Below, piece after piece: positions 1-8,399 of a stretch of 64,000 nucleotides of DNA. The first letter of the stretch is position 1. The number at the start of each line of letters is the position of its first letter. The stretch comes from Acididesulfobacillus acetoxydans (lineage in GTDB: Bacteria; Bacillota; Desulfitobacteriia; Desulfitobacteriales; Desulfitobacteriaceae), in NCBI RefSeq assembly GCF_900016645.1, contig NZ_CDGJ01000033.1, one strand, 5' to 3'. The notes beneath the pieces are model-generated. The model saw only the letters and a list, made by a program, of their open reading frames with translations, did not search any database and was not told the origin of the DNA. Position numbers and translations under genes: made by a program.

Positions 1-12
1 CGACTGGACTTA

Positions 13-33
13 GGGGGAGGCCCGGCCTCCCCC
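13..33. repeat. Perfect GC-rich inverted repeat upstream of livG
   Basis: A 10-bp arm (GGGGGAGGCC) and its exact reverse complement are separated by one base. No T-tract follows on the + strand, so it is not a typical terminator. One reading frame is open from base 1 to a TGA at 76-78, so the repeat may lie inside the end of an upstream gene cut by the window edge. Confidence 0.6.
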
Positions 34-80
34 TCCCGGGAGTCCATATCCAAGGCATCAAGGCAGCCCAGGGGGTGAGT

Positions 81-839
81 ATGAGCGAACCTATTATTCG
101 CACGGAACAACTGACGATAAACTTCGGCGGACAGGCGGCCGTCGATCAGGTGAGCCTGGACGTGGCCGCCCACACTTTCACTTCGATCATCGGTCCCAAC
201 GGAGCGGGCAAAACGACGTTCTTTAACTTGCTCAGCGGTGAGCTTCAACCCAGCGCCGGGAAGATCTTCTTCAAAGGGCAAGAGATCACCCGCCTGCCGG
301 CTCACGAACGCACGCGCCGGGGTCTGGGCCGCACCTTTCAGATTACCAACGTCTTTCCCCACTTGACGGTGCGGGAAAATGTCCGCTTGGCCGTTCAAGC
401 CCGGGCGGGAGTGCACTACCGGCTCCTGCGCCACCACCGCAAATACAGGCAGTTTGCCGAGAAAGCGGAGGATCTGCTCGAATCCGTCTATCTCGGCGAT
501 AAAATGGACCTCCCGGCCCAGGCCCTGGCCCACGGGGACAAACGCAAATTGGAATTGGCGATTATCCTGGCTCTGGAAGCGGAGGTCCTCCTTTTGGATG
601 AACCCACGGCCGGAATGGCCGTCGAAGAAGTACCCGGGATTCTCGAACTTCTGGGGCAGTTGAAAGCCGGGGGGGAGCACACGATCCTGCTGGTCGAGCA
701 CAAGCTGGATATGGTCCTCTCCCTCTCCGACACCTTAGTGGTTCTCGTCAACGGGCGTCTGCTGGCTGCGGGGGAACCGCGGCAGATCATGGACAATGAC
801 ACGGTCCAGGCGGCTTATCTGGGAGGTATGCCCTTATGA
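81..839 (+). CDS. livG: Branched-chain amino acid-type ABC transporter, ATP-binding protein LivG
   Basis: Cytoplasmic ATPase subunit of a LIV-type (HAAT family) importer that powers uptake of branched-chain amino acids or a related amide or urea-like solute. Walker A GPNGAGKT lies near residues 38-45, a Q-loop follows near 88, and the signature is the variant LAHGDKRK near 150, which is usual for LivG. Walker B LLLDEP is near 171. The length of 252 aa is normal. The ATG at 81 is chosen because GGGGGTG sits just before it; a GTG at 75 is the alternative and overlaps a TGA of the upstream frame. The stop overlaps the livF start (ATGA). No periplasmic-type binding protein is visible; it may lie upstream of the window. 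Confidence 0.93.
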   Translation: MSEPIIRTEQLTINFGGQAAVDQVSLDVAAHTFTSIIGPNGAGKTTFFNLLSGELQPSAGKIFFKGQEITRLPAHERTRRGLGRTFQITNVFPHLTVRENVRLAVQARAGVHYRLLRHHRKYRQFAEKAEDLLESVYLGDKMDLPAQALAHGDKRKLELAIILALEAEVLLLDEPTAGMAVEEVPGILELLGQLKAGGEHTILLVEHKLDMVLSLSDTLVVLVNGRLLAAGEPRQIMDNDTVQAAYLGGMPL

Positions 840-1561
840 TCTTGGAACTCAGGCAGGTGAAAACGAATATCAACCAATTCCGGATTTTAGAGGACATCAC
901 GTTCGCGGTGCCGGAGGGTCAGGTTACGGTCATTCTCGGCCGCAACGGGGCGGGCAAGACGACCACCCTGCGCAGTATCATGGGCTTGGCCCCCCCCGCC
1001 CGGGGTCAGATTCTTCTGGACGGGAAAGCGCTCGAGGGTTTGCCCCCGCACGTAATTGCCCGCAAGGGGGTGGGTTTTGTGCCGGAAGATCAGGCAGTCT
1101 TCTCCGCTTTGACGGTGGGCGAGAACCTGCGCCTGGCTATGCGGAGGCGGGACAAAGCCGCGGAGGCGAGACTGGCTTTTGTCCTGGACGTTTTTCCCGA
1201 TCTGAAGGAAAAGCTGACGCGCAAAGGCGGAGGTCTGAGCGGCGGCCAGAAGCAGATGCTCGCCATCGGCCGCGCCCTCGTTCAGGATAACCGGGTGCTT
1301 TTGGTGGACGAACCCAGCAAAGGTCTGGCTCCGATCATGGTGGAGAAACTGGCCGAGGCTTTGCGGCTCATCAGAGCGCAGACGACCGTCGTGCTGGTCG
1401 AGCAAAATTTCGCCTTGGCCAGTGCCGTGGGGGGGCGCTATGTCATCATCGATGACGGGCGGACAGTGCGTGAGGGGGTTCTGAGCGAGTTGGAACAGGA
1501 CCGGGAGCTGCTCCGCCGTTACCTGGGTATCAGTACGGGTCAAAGGGGGAGGGCGGGCTAA
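836..1561 (+). CDS. livF: Branched-chain amino acid-type ABC transporter, ATP-binding protein LivF
   Basis: Second ATPase subunit, pairing with LivG as a heterodimer under the LivH/LivM membrane pair. Walker A GRNGAGKT is at residues 35-42, the ABC signature LSGGQK at about 134-139, Walker B LLVDEP at 155-160, and the switch histidine region is replaced by the LVEQN motif seen in this family. At 241 aa the length is typical. The ATG overlaps the livG stop by 4 bases, and the TAA overlaps the livH start (TAATG), so the four genes are translationally coupled. Confidence 0.93.
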   Translation: MILELRQVKTNINQFRILEDITFAVPEGQVTVILGRNGAGKTTTLRSIMGLAPPARGQILLDGKALEGLPPHVIARKGVGFVPEDQAVFSALTVGENLRLAMRRRDKAAEARLAFVLDVFPDLKEKLTRKGGGLSGGQKQMLAIGRALVQDNRVLLVDEPSKGLAPIMVEKLAEALRLIRAQTTVVLVEQNFALASAVGGRYVIIDDGRTVREGVLSELEQDRELLRRYLGISTGQRGRAG

Positions 1562-2430
1562 TGGGCATGGCAACTTTTATTAACTTAACCGTCAACGGGC
1601 TTTCCACAGGGATGATGATCTTTCTCCTGGCTTCCGGCCTCTCCCTCATCTTCGGTCTCATGGGCGTTCTCAACTTTGCCCACGGCAGTTTGTTCATGCT
1701 CGGGGGGTATACCGGAGTGGTGGTTTTTGCCCACAGCGGCAGTTTTATCCTGGCGCTGGTCAGCGCGATGCTGGTGGGGGTCTCGGTAGGCTGGGTGGTC
1801 GAGAGGCTGACCGTGCGGCGGGTTTACGGCAATGCCATCGCCCAGATTCTGATCACCACGGGTGTGATGATCGTCCTCAATGAATTGGTCAAGGCCGTCT
1901 TCGGGCCGGATATCATTGCGACCCCGGTCCCGCCGCTCTTGGCGGGCAGTTGGGCCATCGGCAGCGTCATTCTGATCAAGTACCGGCTCTTCACCCTGGC
2001 GGTGGGGCTGGTGGTAGCGGTCACGGTCCATCTCCTCCTCACCAAGACGCGCCTGGGCATGGTCGTCCGGGCCGGGGTGGAGAATCCCGAAATGGTGCAG
2101 GCCCTGGGCATCAATATCCGGCAGGTGTTCAGCCTGGTCTTCGCTTTCGGAGCCGCCTTGGCGGCCCTGGGGGGTGTGATGATGGCTCCGGCCGTCGGCG
2201 CGGTCAACCCGGACATGGGCTTGCAGAACCAGATGCTGGCCTTCATTGTGGTCGTTATCGGCGGGATGGGGAGTTTCCTCGGCTCGGCTCTGGGCAGTAT
2301 CCTGGTGGGTCTGGCCGGGGCTTACACGGCCTGGTTTCTGCCCGAAGCCTCCCTGGCCGTGAATGTGCTCCTCATGGCGGTGGTTCTTCTGCTGAGACCG
2401 AACGGTTTATTTGGGATGGGGGGTGAGTGA
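1561..2430 (+). CDS. livH: Branched-chain amino acid-type ABC transporter permease LivH
   Basis: Integral membrane permease of about eight hydrophobic helices, 289 aa. The family-typical stretch LSLIFGLMGVLNFAHGSLFMLG is visible near residues 28-49, with a LivH-type ending that closes in PNGLFG. A conserved loop with GMGSFLGSALGS near 236-247 is the region that meets the ATPases. The start overlaps the livF stop by one base. The substrate cannot be decided from the permease alone: leucine, isoleucine, valine, amides and urea transporters share this fold. Confidence 0.92.
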   Translation: MGMATFINLTVNGLSTGMMIFLLASGLSLIFGLMGVLNFAHGSLFMLGGYTGVVVFAHSGSFILALVSAMLVGVSVGWVVERLTVRRVYGNAIAQILITTGVMIVLNELVKAVFGPDIIATPVPPLLAGSWAIGSVILIKYRLFTLAVGLVVAVTVHLLLTKTRLGMVVRAGVENPEMVQALGINIRQVFSLVFAFGAALAALGGVMMAPAVGAVNPDMGLQNQMLAFIVVVIGGMGSFLGSALGSILVGLAGAYTAWFLPEASLAVNVLLMAVVLLLRPNGLFGMGGE

Positions 2431-2431
2431 G

Positions 2432-3601
2432 ATGGCTCGGTTCCTGCGCAAGCCTGATAGCTCTGAGGTACGGCTGCCGGGGGCAGAGGACGCCGGGGAT
2501 TATAAGGAAGGGCCGGCGCGGACGGAATCCCCGGCGCGGACGGAACCGCCTGCGGGAACGGCTGCCCCCCACGGCCGGGCTAAGGTGCCCGGACTCGGGC
2601 GGCCCGGGCGCGAGGTCTTGCTCTGGGTGTCGGGATTGCCCGTACTGGTGGTGCTGATTTTGGCCGTGCTGCCCCTTCTCACATCGTCTTACGCGCTTTT
2701 CAACCTCATGGACCAGATTCTCATTCTGGGCGTCTTTGCCATGAGTTACGATATCCTTTTGGGCTATACGGGCATCGTCTCTTTCGGCCATGTGCTCTTC
2801 TTCGGCACAGGTGCTTACACGGTGGCCATCATCCTGAAACACACCGGGCCGGGCTTAGGTTTTCTGCTCCTGGCGGTGTTCGGCACGGTGCTCATCTCCT
2901 TGGTGATTTCCCTCGTGATTGGGTATTTGTCCTTGCGCGTGAAGGACGTCTATTATGCCATGATTACGCTGGCTTTCGCGGAGCTTTTTGCCATCATCGC
3001 CGAAAAATGGCGGGGGGCAACGAACGGGGCGGATGGGTTCAGTTTCCGGATTCCGCACTTTTTGGAGGATCCCATCCTCTTTTATTACTTCATCTTGGTT
3101 TTTGCGGTCCTGACCGTGATTTTGGTGCGGCGGTTTATTCACTCCCCGACCGGCCGGGTTTTGCTCTCGATCCGGGAAAACGAGAAACGGGCGGAGTTTT
3201 TGGGCTATAACGTGATCCGCTTCAAACTGATTTCCACCCTGGTCGCAGGGGTGGTGGCCGGCCTGGCCGGTATCGCCTGGGCCTTGCAGCAGGCCTTTGT
3301 GAGCACGGGTGTGATGGCGACGGACAAAACGATCGATGCCTTGCTGATAACGACCATCGGCGGGAGCGGAACGCTTTACGGGGCTTTCATCGGTTCCGGA
3401 CTCACCAATTTTGCCAGCGACCGGCTTTCCAGCCTGGCCGAACATTATCCTCTCCTGCAGCGCTGGCACCTCATTTTCGGTTTGTTGTACATCCTGATCG
3501 TTCTCTTTTTCCCCGGCGGCATCCTGGGCTTCTTCCGGGGGAAACGGGCGGGCAAAGGGGCACGGGGTTACAGAACGGGGTTGCAGAAAGGTCAAAGGTG
3601 A
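2432..3601 (+). CDS. livM: Branched-chain amino acid-type ABC transporter permease LivM
   Basis: Second permease, 389 aa from the ATG at 2432, preceded by GGGGGGTGAG. The membrane part begins near residue 62 and contains the LivM hallmark DILLGYTGIVSFGHVLFFG and the C-terminal FPGGILGFF. The first 60 residues are unusual: hydrophilic, rich in Pro, Arg, Glu and Gly, with an internal duplication (PARTESPARTEP), encoded by very GC-rich DNA. LivM proteins usually start almost directly at the first helix, so this is a lineage-specific extension of unknown role. A TTG at 2411 in the same frame lies inside livH and is less likely as the start. Confidence 0.91.
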   Translation: MARFLRKPDSSEVRLPGAEDAGDYKEGPARTESPARTEPPAGTAAPHGRAKVPGLGRPGREVLLWVSGLPVLVVLILAVLPLLTSSYALFNLMDQILILGVFAMSYDILLGYTGIVSFGHVLFFGTGAYTVAIILKHTGPGLGFLLLAVFGTVLISLVISLVIGYLSLRVKDVYYAMITLAFAELFAIIAEKWRGATNGADGFSFRIPHFLEDPILFYYFILVFAVLTVILVRRFIHSPTGRVLLSIRENEKRAEFLGYNVIRFKLISTLVAGVVAGLAGIAWALQQAFVSTGVMATDKTIDALLITTIGGSGTLYGAFIGSGLTNFASDRLSSLAEHYPLLQRWHLIFGLLYILIVLFFPGGILGFFRGKRAGKGARGYRTGLQKGQR

Positions 3602-3604
3602 ATT

Positions 3605-3790
3605 TTGCGAGAGAGTTTTAAGCGAGGGGTGAGGTCAATGCGGCTGCGAGAGCAGATGCGGGCCCAAACCCCCCTGGGGCGCTTAGGGCAGGCGCGTGAT
3701 GTGGCCAACGCTTATCTGTTCCTGGCTTCCGACGAGGCCGCCTTTATCAACGGCGCGGTTTTGAGTGTCGACGGCGGATTGACCTTGTAA
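3605..3790 (+). pseudogene. Orphan C-terminal fragment of a short-chain dehydrogenase (SDR)
   Basis: Only the last 45-50 residues of an SDR/FabG-like oxidoreductase are present, recognisable from PLGRLGQARDVANAYLFLAS and the final NGAVLSVDGGL. The Rossmann nucleotide-binding N-terminus and the YxxxK catalytic site are missing, and livM ends directly upstream. It is most likely the remnant left by a deletion that fused the liv operon to the tail of an SDR gene. An ATG at 3638 begins the recognisable part. Whether any peptide is made is unknown. Confidence 0.7.
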
Positions 3791-3912
3791 AGCTTAGGTT
3801 CGAGGAGAATAAGGTCGACGGGGGGGAATTGGACGGGTTAGAGGTCGAAGAGGATCGGCGGCAGGGAGTCGGCGCGGCCTGTTCTGAGCGATCCGGTTTG
3901 CGGCGAGTCGAT

Positions 3913-3942
3913 TTGAAGATCGCGAAGGTTTCGTAGTATGAT
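3913..3942 (+). promoter_or_regulatory. Sigma-A-type promoter for the amt-kinase gene
   Basis: TTGAAG (3913-3918), an 18-bp spacer and TATGAT (3937-3942). The predicted transcript starts near 3949, after the first in-frame ATG at 3938, which supports the downstream start at 4013. Confidence 0.5.
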
Positions 3943-4012
3943 AGGGGCAATGTTAGCCGCTCCGAATAAGCGCGCGGGGTCGGCAAGGCAAAACGAGGAG
4001 CATGAGCGGTTC

Positions 4013-5950
4013 ATGGAAGTCGATCTTAATCATCTCTGGCTGATCGTCAGCGCCTGTTTTGTTTTTTTTATGCAGGCCGGTTTTGTTTGCTATGAGGTCG
4101 GATTTATCCAATCGAAAAACGTGATCAGTGTAGCCATTGAAAATATACTGACCTTTATCATCACTACCTTGGTTTTTTCCTTTTTGGGTTTTGCCCTCAT
4201 GTTCGGCCCCGGCCCTTGGGGTCTCTTCGGCGGGCATTACTGGTTATTGAATAATCTGGCTCAGGCCCACAACTCCCTGGGTTTTGTCTTCGTCTTTTTT
4301 GAGCTGATGTTTGCCGGCACAGCCGTGACCATTGTTTCGGGCAGCATGTCGGAGAGAACCCGCCTGCTGCCTTTGCTGCTGGCCGCGGTTATCCTGGCTG
4401 GGTTTATCTACCCTCTTTTCGGACATTGGGTCTGGGGGGACCTTTTCCTAAATCAACCGGCCTGGTTAAAAAATCTTGGGTTCATGGATTTTGCCGGAGC
4501 CACGGTGGTTCACGCGACCGCAGGCTGGGTATCTCTGGCCGGTATCATCGTCGTGGGGCCACGCAAGGATAAGTGGGATGAAGAAGGCAAGATCAAGAAA
4601 TTAGGCCGCTCCAATATTCCTTTTGCGGCCTTGGGCACGTTTATTCTCTGGTTCAGTTGGTTCGGCTTCAACGGGGGCAGCCTGCTTGAATTCAATGATC
4701 GGATCGGGCTGATTCTCTTAAATACGAACTTCTCGGCGGCGGCCGGCGTGGTCGGCGCTATTTTGACGACCCGCTTCTTTATTCGTGACCACAGCTATAT
4801 GGAGGCGATTTTCGCCGGCGCCCTGGGCGGCCTGGTCGCCATCACCGCCAGCTCAAACTACCTGGAGCCGCTGGCTGCGGTCATGGTGGGTTTCATCTCC
4901 GGTTCCGTCGTTGTTCTGGCCGGGTTGTTGCTGGAGAAACTAGGCCTGGATGATGCTGTGGGCGCGGTGCCGATCCATGGTTTCGGCGGTGCAGCGGGCA
5001 CGATCTTATTGGCCTTTTTCGCCTCTCCGCAATTTCTGGGCGGACAGTCGCGTTTGCTTAAGTTCTTCGTGCAATTGTTGGGCGTAACGGTAAACTTCGT
5101 CTGGTCTTTCGGCTTAGGCCTCCTCATGTTTTACCTGATTAAGAAAAGGTTTGGCTTGCGGGTGACGGAGGAAGAAGAGGAGAAAGGTCTGAACATCGTC
5201 GAATTCGGCGACATTTATTCCTGGCAGGAATATTTGAAAATCACGCATTACGAAAATTTAACCCAGGATCTCAGCGGCAAGATTCAACAGCAGAATCAAC
5301 TCTTGCAGAAACAGGCTAAGCTTTTGGCGGAAACACAGGAACACGAACGGGTGAAATTGGCCCGGGATCTGCATGACGGGGTCGGGCAGTCCCTGGCGGC
5401 GCTTAAGTTGCAGTTGGGCCTGATCGCCAACAAGGTCAGAATGGAGGAAAAAGATCCCGCGTTGAGTGAACAGGTCGAACGGACCGTCCGCCTAACCACG
5501 GAAACTATTGAGGAGATCCGGGGCGTTCTCTTCAATTTGAAACCGGGCATTCTGGAGAGGAAAGGGTTGAAATCAGCGATTGAAGAGATCCTGAGGACTT
5601 TGGGCAAGACGGGTGAAATAAGGTTCGAGTTCAGCCTCTCGGCGGAAATGCCCCCCTGGGAAGATACCGCGGTTCTCAATCTTTACCGGGTTATCCAGGA
5701 ATGTCTGGCAAATATCTTGAAACACGCCCAGGCAACGGAAGTCAAGCTTCACTTTTCGCTCCTCAGGAGTGACCTCTACCTCTTTCAAATCAGCGACAAC
5801 GGGCGCGGTTTCAATCCGGACGAGGTTCACACCGGCTTAGGCCTCAGCTCTATGCAGGAGAGGCTGAAGATGTTGGGAGGAAAGCTTAGGATTGTCACGG
5901 CGGAAAGCCGGGGGACGAGCATCCTGATGGAGGTGCCTTATGAGGGTTAG
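4013..5950 (+). CDS. Ammonium transporter-histidine kinase fusion (Amt + HisKA_3/HATPase)
   Basis: 645 aa from the ATG at 4013; CGAGGAG precedes it at 12 bases. Residues 1-385 are a complete Amt/MEP channel: FFMQAGF at the N-terminus, DFAGATVVHATAG with the first pore histidine near 167, WFGFNGGS, and PIHGFGG with the second pore histidine near 322. The usual Amt tail EEEEEKGLNI follows, then a predicted coiled coil (about 410-445). Next comes a NarX/DegS-type transmitter: LARDLHDGVGQ with the phospho-accepting His near 454, then the N-box ECLANILKHA near 564-573, DNGRGF near 595 and GLGLSSMQER. It overlaps its response regulator by 11 bases. The inferred role is a sensor in which ammonium binding or transport in the Amt domain controls the kinase. 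Amt-kinase fusions are known (for example in anammox bacteria), but I do not recall this kinase subclass as the common partner. Confidence 0.9.
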   Translation: MEVDLNHLWLIVSACFVFFMQAGFVCYEVGFIQSKNVISVAIENILTFIITTLVFSFLGFALMFGPGPWGLFGGHYWLLNNLAQAHNSLGFVFVFFELMFAGTAVTIVSGSMSERTRLLPLLLAAVILAGFIYPLFGHWVWGDLFLNQPAWLKNLGFMDFAGATVVHATAGWVSLAGIIVVGPRKDKWDEEGKIKKLGRSNIPFAALGTFILWFSWFGFNGGSLLEFNDRIGLILLNTNFSAAAGVVGAILTTRFFIRDHSYMEAIFAGALGGLVAITASSNYLEPLAAVMVGFISGSVVVLAGLLLEKLGLDDAVGAVPIHGFGGAAGTILLAFFASPQFLGGQSRLLKFFVQLLGVTVNFVWSFGLGLLMFYLIKKRFGLRVTEEEEEKGLNIVEFGDIYSWQEYLKITHYENLTQDLSGKIQQQNQLLQKQAKLLAETQEHERVKLARDLHDGVGQSLAALKLQLGLIANKVRMEEKDPALSEQVERTVRLTTETIEEIRGVLFNLKPGILERKGLKSAIEEILRTLGKTGEIRFEFSLSAEMPPWEDTAVLNLYRVIQECLANILKHAQATEVKLHFSLLRSDLYLFQISDNGRGFNPDEVHTGLGLSSMQERLKMLGGKLRIVTAESRGTSILMEVPYEG

Positions 5951-6584
5951 GGTTTTTTTGGCGGATGACCATAAAATACTGCGGGAATCCCTGGTAATTT
6001 TGCTTCAGCAAGAAAAGGATCTTGAGGTCGTCGGCGAGGCGGCGGACGGTCAGGAGGCTGTTCGGGAAATTCTGCGCTTAGAGCCGGACATAGCCATTCT
6101 GGATATTTCCCTGCCCAGGCTCAACGGCTTAGACGCGGCGGCCCGGCTTAAACGTGAGCGGCCGGGGACCAAAATCATTATTTTGACGATGCACAAGAAT
6201 GAGGAGTTTGTCGCGCGCGCCTATCAACTGGAGGTCAACGGCTATGTGCTGAAAGAAAATGCCCTCGAAGAACTTCTCGACTGCATCAGGACCGTCCAAG
6301 CCGGAGGAATTTACCTTTCGTCGGATATTACGTCGACGGTCGTGGCCGGCTTCGTGGAAAACTTCAGCCAAAAGAAAGGCAAGAGAGAGGTGATTTCGGT
6401 CCGAGAGAGGGAAATCGTGCAGCTCTTGGCCGAAGGAAACAGCAACAAAGAGATCGCCCGGAGTCTTAATTTGAGCTTAAAGACGGTAGAAACCCATCGC
6501 GCTAACATTATGCGCAAACTGGGGTTTAAGAGCATTACGGATTTGGTCCTCTATGCCGTGCGCAATCACCTCATAGAGCCGTGA
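5940..6584 (+). CDS. NarL/LuxR-family two-component response regulator
   Basis: 214 aa. The receiver domain spans residues 1-120, with the acidic pair near D9-D10, phospho-acceptor D55 (ILDISLP), T83 and K105. A LuxR-type helix-turn-helix occupies about 148-214, including VREREIVQLLAEGNSNKEIA and the recognition helix around LKTVETHRANI. The ATG lies 11 bases inside the amt-kinase gene, so the two are translationally coupled and are almost certainly partners: NarX/DegS-type kinases pair with this regulator family. The likely target is the neighbouring second amt gene, whose 353-bp upstream region holds repeated AAATAC boxes. Confidence 0.92.
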   Translation: MRVRVFLADDHKILRESLVILLQQEKDLEVVGEAADGQEAVREILRLEPDIAILDISLPRLNGLDAAARLKRERPGTKIIILTMHKNEEFVARAYQLEVNGYVLKENALEELLDCIRTVQAGGIYLSSDITSTVVAGFVENFSQKKGKREVISVREREIVQLLAEGNSNKEIARSLNLSLKTVETHRANIMRKLGFKSITDLVLYAVRNHLIEP

Positions 6585-6937
6585 AAATACAGGTAAGGAA
6601 AATACAGACGACGCTCGGCCTGAAACAGTGAGAGACCGGCGCCCGACAAAGGACGAGGGGTGCGGAACGGATGATTGGCGCGCGAAATGAAAGCAATCGG
6701 TGTCCGACAGAAATGATTGTCGTAAACGGGCTGATGAAAAGGTACGGGAGGAATTAGCCCAAAGGCCTATTCGTAATCTCATGGGCTGCCTGAAACCCAG
6801 AAAAATGGCTGTGGAGAAGTTCTGAAAAAATACAGAGATAATTTTGCCGAAATACGGAAAAACCCTGATTAACGGAAACGTGACCCTGTCTTAAGCTATT
6901 CTTGTACGCAATCATTAGACAGCGGGAGGGTTTCGTT
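6585..6937 (+). promoter_or_regulatory. Upstream region of the second amt with repeated AAATAC(A/G)G boxes
   Basis: This 353-bp gap has no plausible gene. AAAATACAG occurs at about 6584, 6599 and 6826, and AAATACGG at about 6849. These are candidate binding sites for the adjacent response regulator or another nitrogen regulator. I see no good sigma-A hexamer pair and no sigma-54 site (TGGCAC-N5-TTGC). Confidence 0.35.
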
Positions 6938-8155
6938 ATGATCAACAGCGGAGATACGGCCTTTGTCCTCATCAGCGCCGCCTTGGTTTGTCTTATGACA
7001 CCGGGACTGGCCTTTTTTTACGGAGGACTGGTGCGGAAAAAGAACGTTTTGACCATCATGATTCAGAGTTTCGTCTCCATGGGAATCGTTACAGCCATTT
7101 GGGTCTTGGGGGGATTCAGCCTGGCCTTCGGCCCGGACTATCACGGGATTATCGGCAATCTTCAATACTTTGGTTTGCGGGGTGTGGGCCTGGCGCCCAA
7201 TCCGATGCACGGGCCCACGATCCCATTCTTAGTCTTTTTTGTCTACCAGGAGATGTTCGCTATTATTACCCCGGCTCTGATCACGGGTGCCTTTGCCGAC
7301 AGGGTCAGTTTTAAGAGCTACCTTAAGTTCCTGGTCCTCTGGAGTATACTGGTCTACATTCCTCTGGCCCACTGGATCTGGGGCGGAGGTTTTCTGGCCC
7401 AAATGGGTCTGGTCGACTTTGCCGGCGGCATCGTCGTGCACGTGAGTGCCGGAGTCGCCGCTCTGGCTTCGGTCTTCTTTGTCGGTAAACGGGTTCTGGC
7501 TCCCGGGGAAACTACCGGTCCGCACAACATTGCCTTTGTCGCCTTGGGAACCGGGCTCTTGTGGTTTGGTTGGTTCGGTTTCAACGGAGGGAGTGCTCTG
7601 GCGGCCAATGGAGTTGCGGCGACTGCCTTCGTGAACACCGATATTGCCGGGTCCATGGCCATGATCACTTGGCTTCTCATCTCGTGGGTGCACGAAAAGA
7701 AACCGACCATGGTGGGAGTTCTCACTGGCGCAGTGGCCGGTTTGGCGACCATCACCCCGGCGGCGGGTTATGTCCGCCCCTGGGCCGCGCTGATTATCGG
7801 CGTTTTGGCGGCGATCGTCTGTTACCTGGCGGTACAGGTCAGAATCAAGCTGGACTGGGATGACGCGCTCGACGTCTGGGGCGTGCACGGAGTCGGCGGT
7901 ATTCTCGGTTCCATCCTGGTCGGGGTGTTCGCAGTCTCCGCCGTGAATCAGACCAGCGGTTTGATTCAGGGCAACGTGCACCAGTTTCTCGTTCAGGTGC
8001 TCGGGGTGGCCTTCGCCACTCTGTATGCTTTCGGTGTCACTTACTTGATCCTGAAAGTGATCAATTTCTTCGAACCCGTTCGCGTATCCAAAGAAGTGGA
8101 GATTCAGGGTCTCGATAGTGCCATTCACGGCGAAACAGCCTACGATCTCCAATAG
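6938..8155 (+). CDS. amt: Ammonium transporter (Amt family)
   Basis: Eleven-helix ammonium channel, 405 aa, from the ATG at 6938 with GGGAGGG seven bases upstream; a TTG at 6902 is an unlikely start. Features seen are TPGLAFFYGG near 21-30, DFAGGIVVHVSAG with pore His168, WFGFNGGS near 212-219, and DVWGVHGVGG with pore His317. The normal Amt tail ends the protein and no kinase is attached. It is a separate paralogue from the fused Amt just upstream and is probably the bulk importer, while the fusion acts as sensor. No PII (glnK) gene is linked within the window, although amt-glnK pairing is common. Confidence 0.93.
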   Translation: MINSGDTAFVLISAALVCLMTPGLAFFYGGLVRKKNVLTIMIQSFVSMGIVTAIWVLGGFSLAFGPDYHGIIGNLQYFGLRGVGLAPNPMHGPTIPFLVFFVYQEMFAIITPALITGAFADRVSFKSYLKFLVLWSILVYIPLAHWIWGGGFLAQMGLVDFAGGIVVHVSAGVAALASVFFVGKRVLAPGETTGPHNIAFVALGTGLLWFGWFGFNGGSALAANGVAATAFVNTDIAGSMAMITWLLISWVHEKKPTMVGVLTGAVAGLATITPAAGYVRPWAALIIGVLAAIVCYLAVQVRIKLDWDDALDVWGVHGVGGILGSILVGVFAVSAVNQTSGLIQGNVHQFLVQVLGVAFATLYAFGVTYLILKVINFFEPVRVSKEVEIQGLDSAIHGETAYDLQ

Positions 8156-8302
8156 CTCGCACCAGGGGCCGGTGTATCTGCCGTGTTCAGCGCGGGAAGC
8201 GGTTACCGGACTGGGTCGTCGCTTGAACGATTTCCCCGGCTGGTGCAGGCGAACAGTGTTTTAGCCCCCTACCGGTGCTGCGGCCGGGCTAGGGGGTCGG
8301 CA

Positions 8303-8345
8303 GAGAATCAGCCCGGGCAAAGCCTGGGCTGATTCTCGTTTTCGT
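8303..8345 (+). terminator. Rho-independent terminator after amt
   Basis: GAGAATCAGCCCGGGC pairs with GCCTGGGCTGATTCTC around an AAA loop (16-bp stem with one wobble), followed by GTTTTCGTT. It lies 148 bases after the amt stop. Confidence 0.85.
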
Positions 8346-8399
8346 TGTTCCAGAGTGCGGGTTTTTGCCGTGTCTCAGTCGGGGAAAGAATGTTTCGAG

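Noticed and set aside
13..33. Terminator before livG
   Set aside because: The inverted repeat has no T-tract and may lie inside a gene running in from outside the window.
3938..4012. Start of the Amt-kinase at the first ATG (3938)
   Set aside because: This ATG overlaps the predicted -10, lacks a ribosome site and would add 25 residues before the normal Amt N-terminus.
6585..6937. Sigma-54 promoter for the second amt
   Set aside because: No TGGCAC-N5-TTGC match was found; TGGCGCGCG near 6678 lacks the second half.
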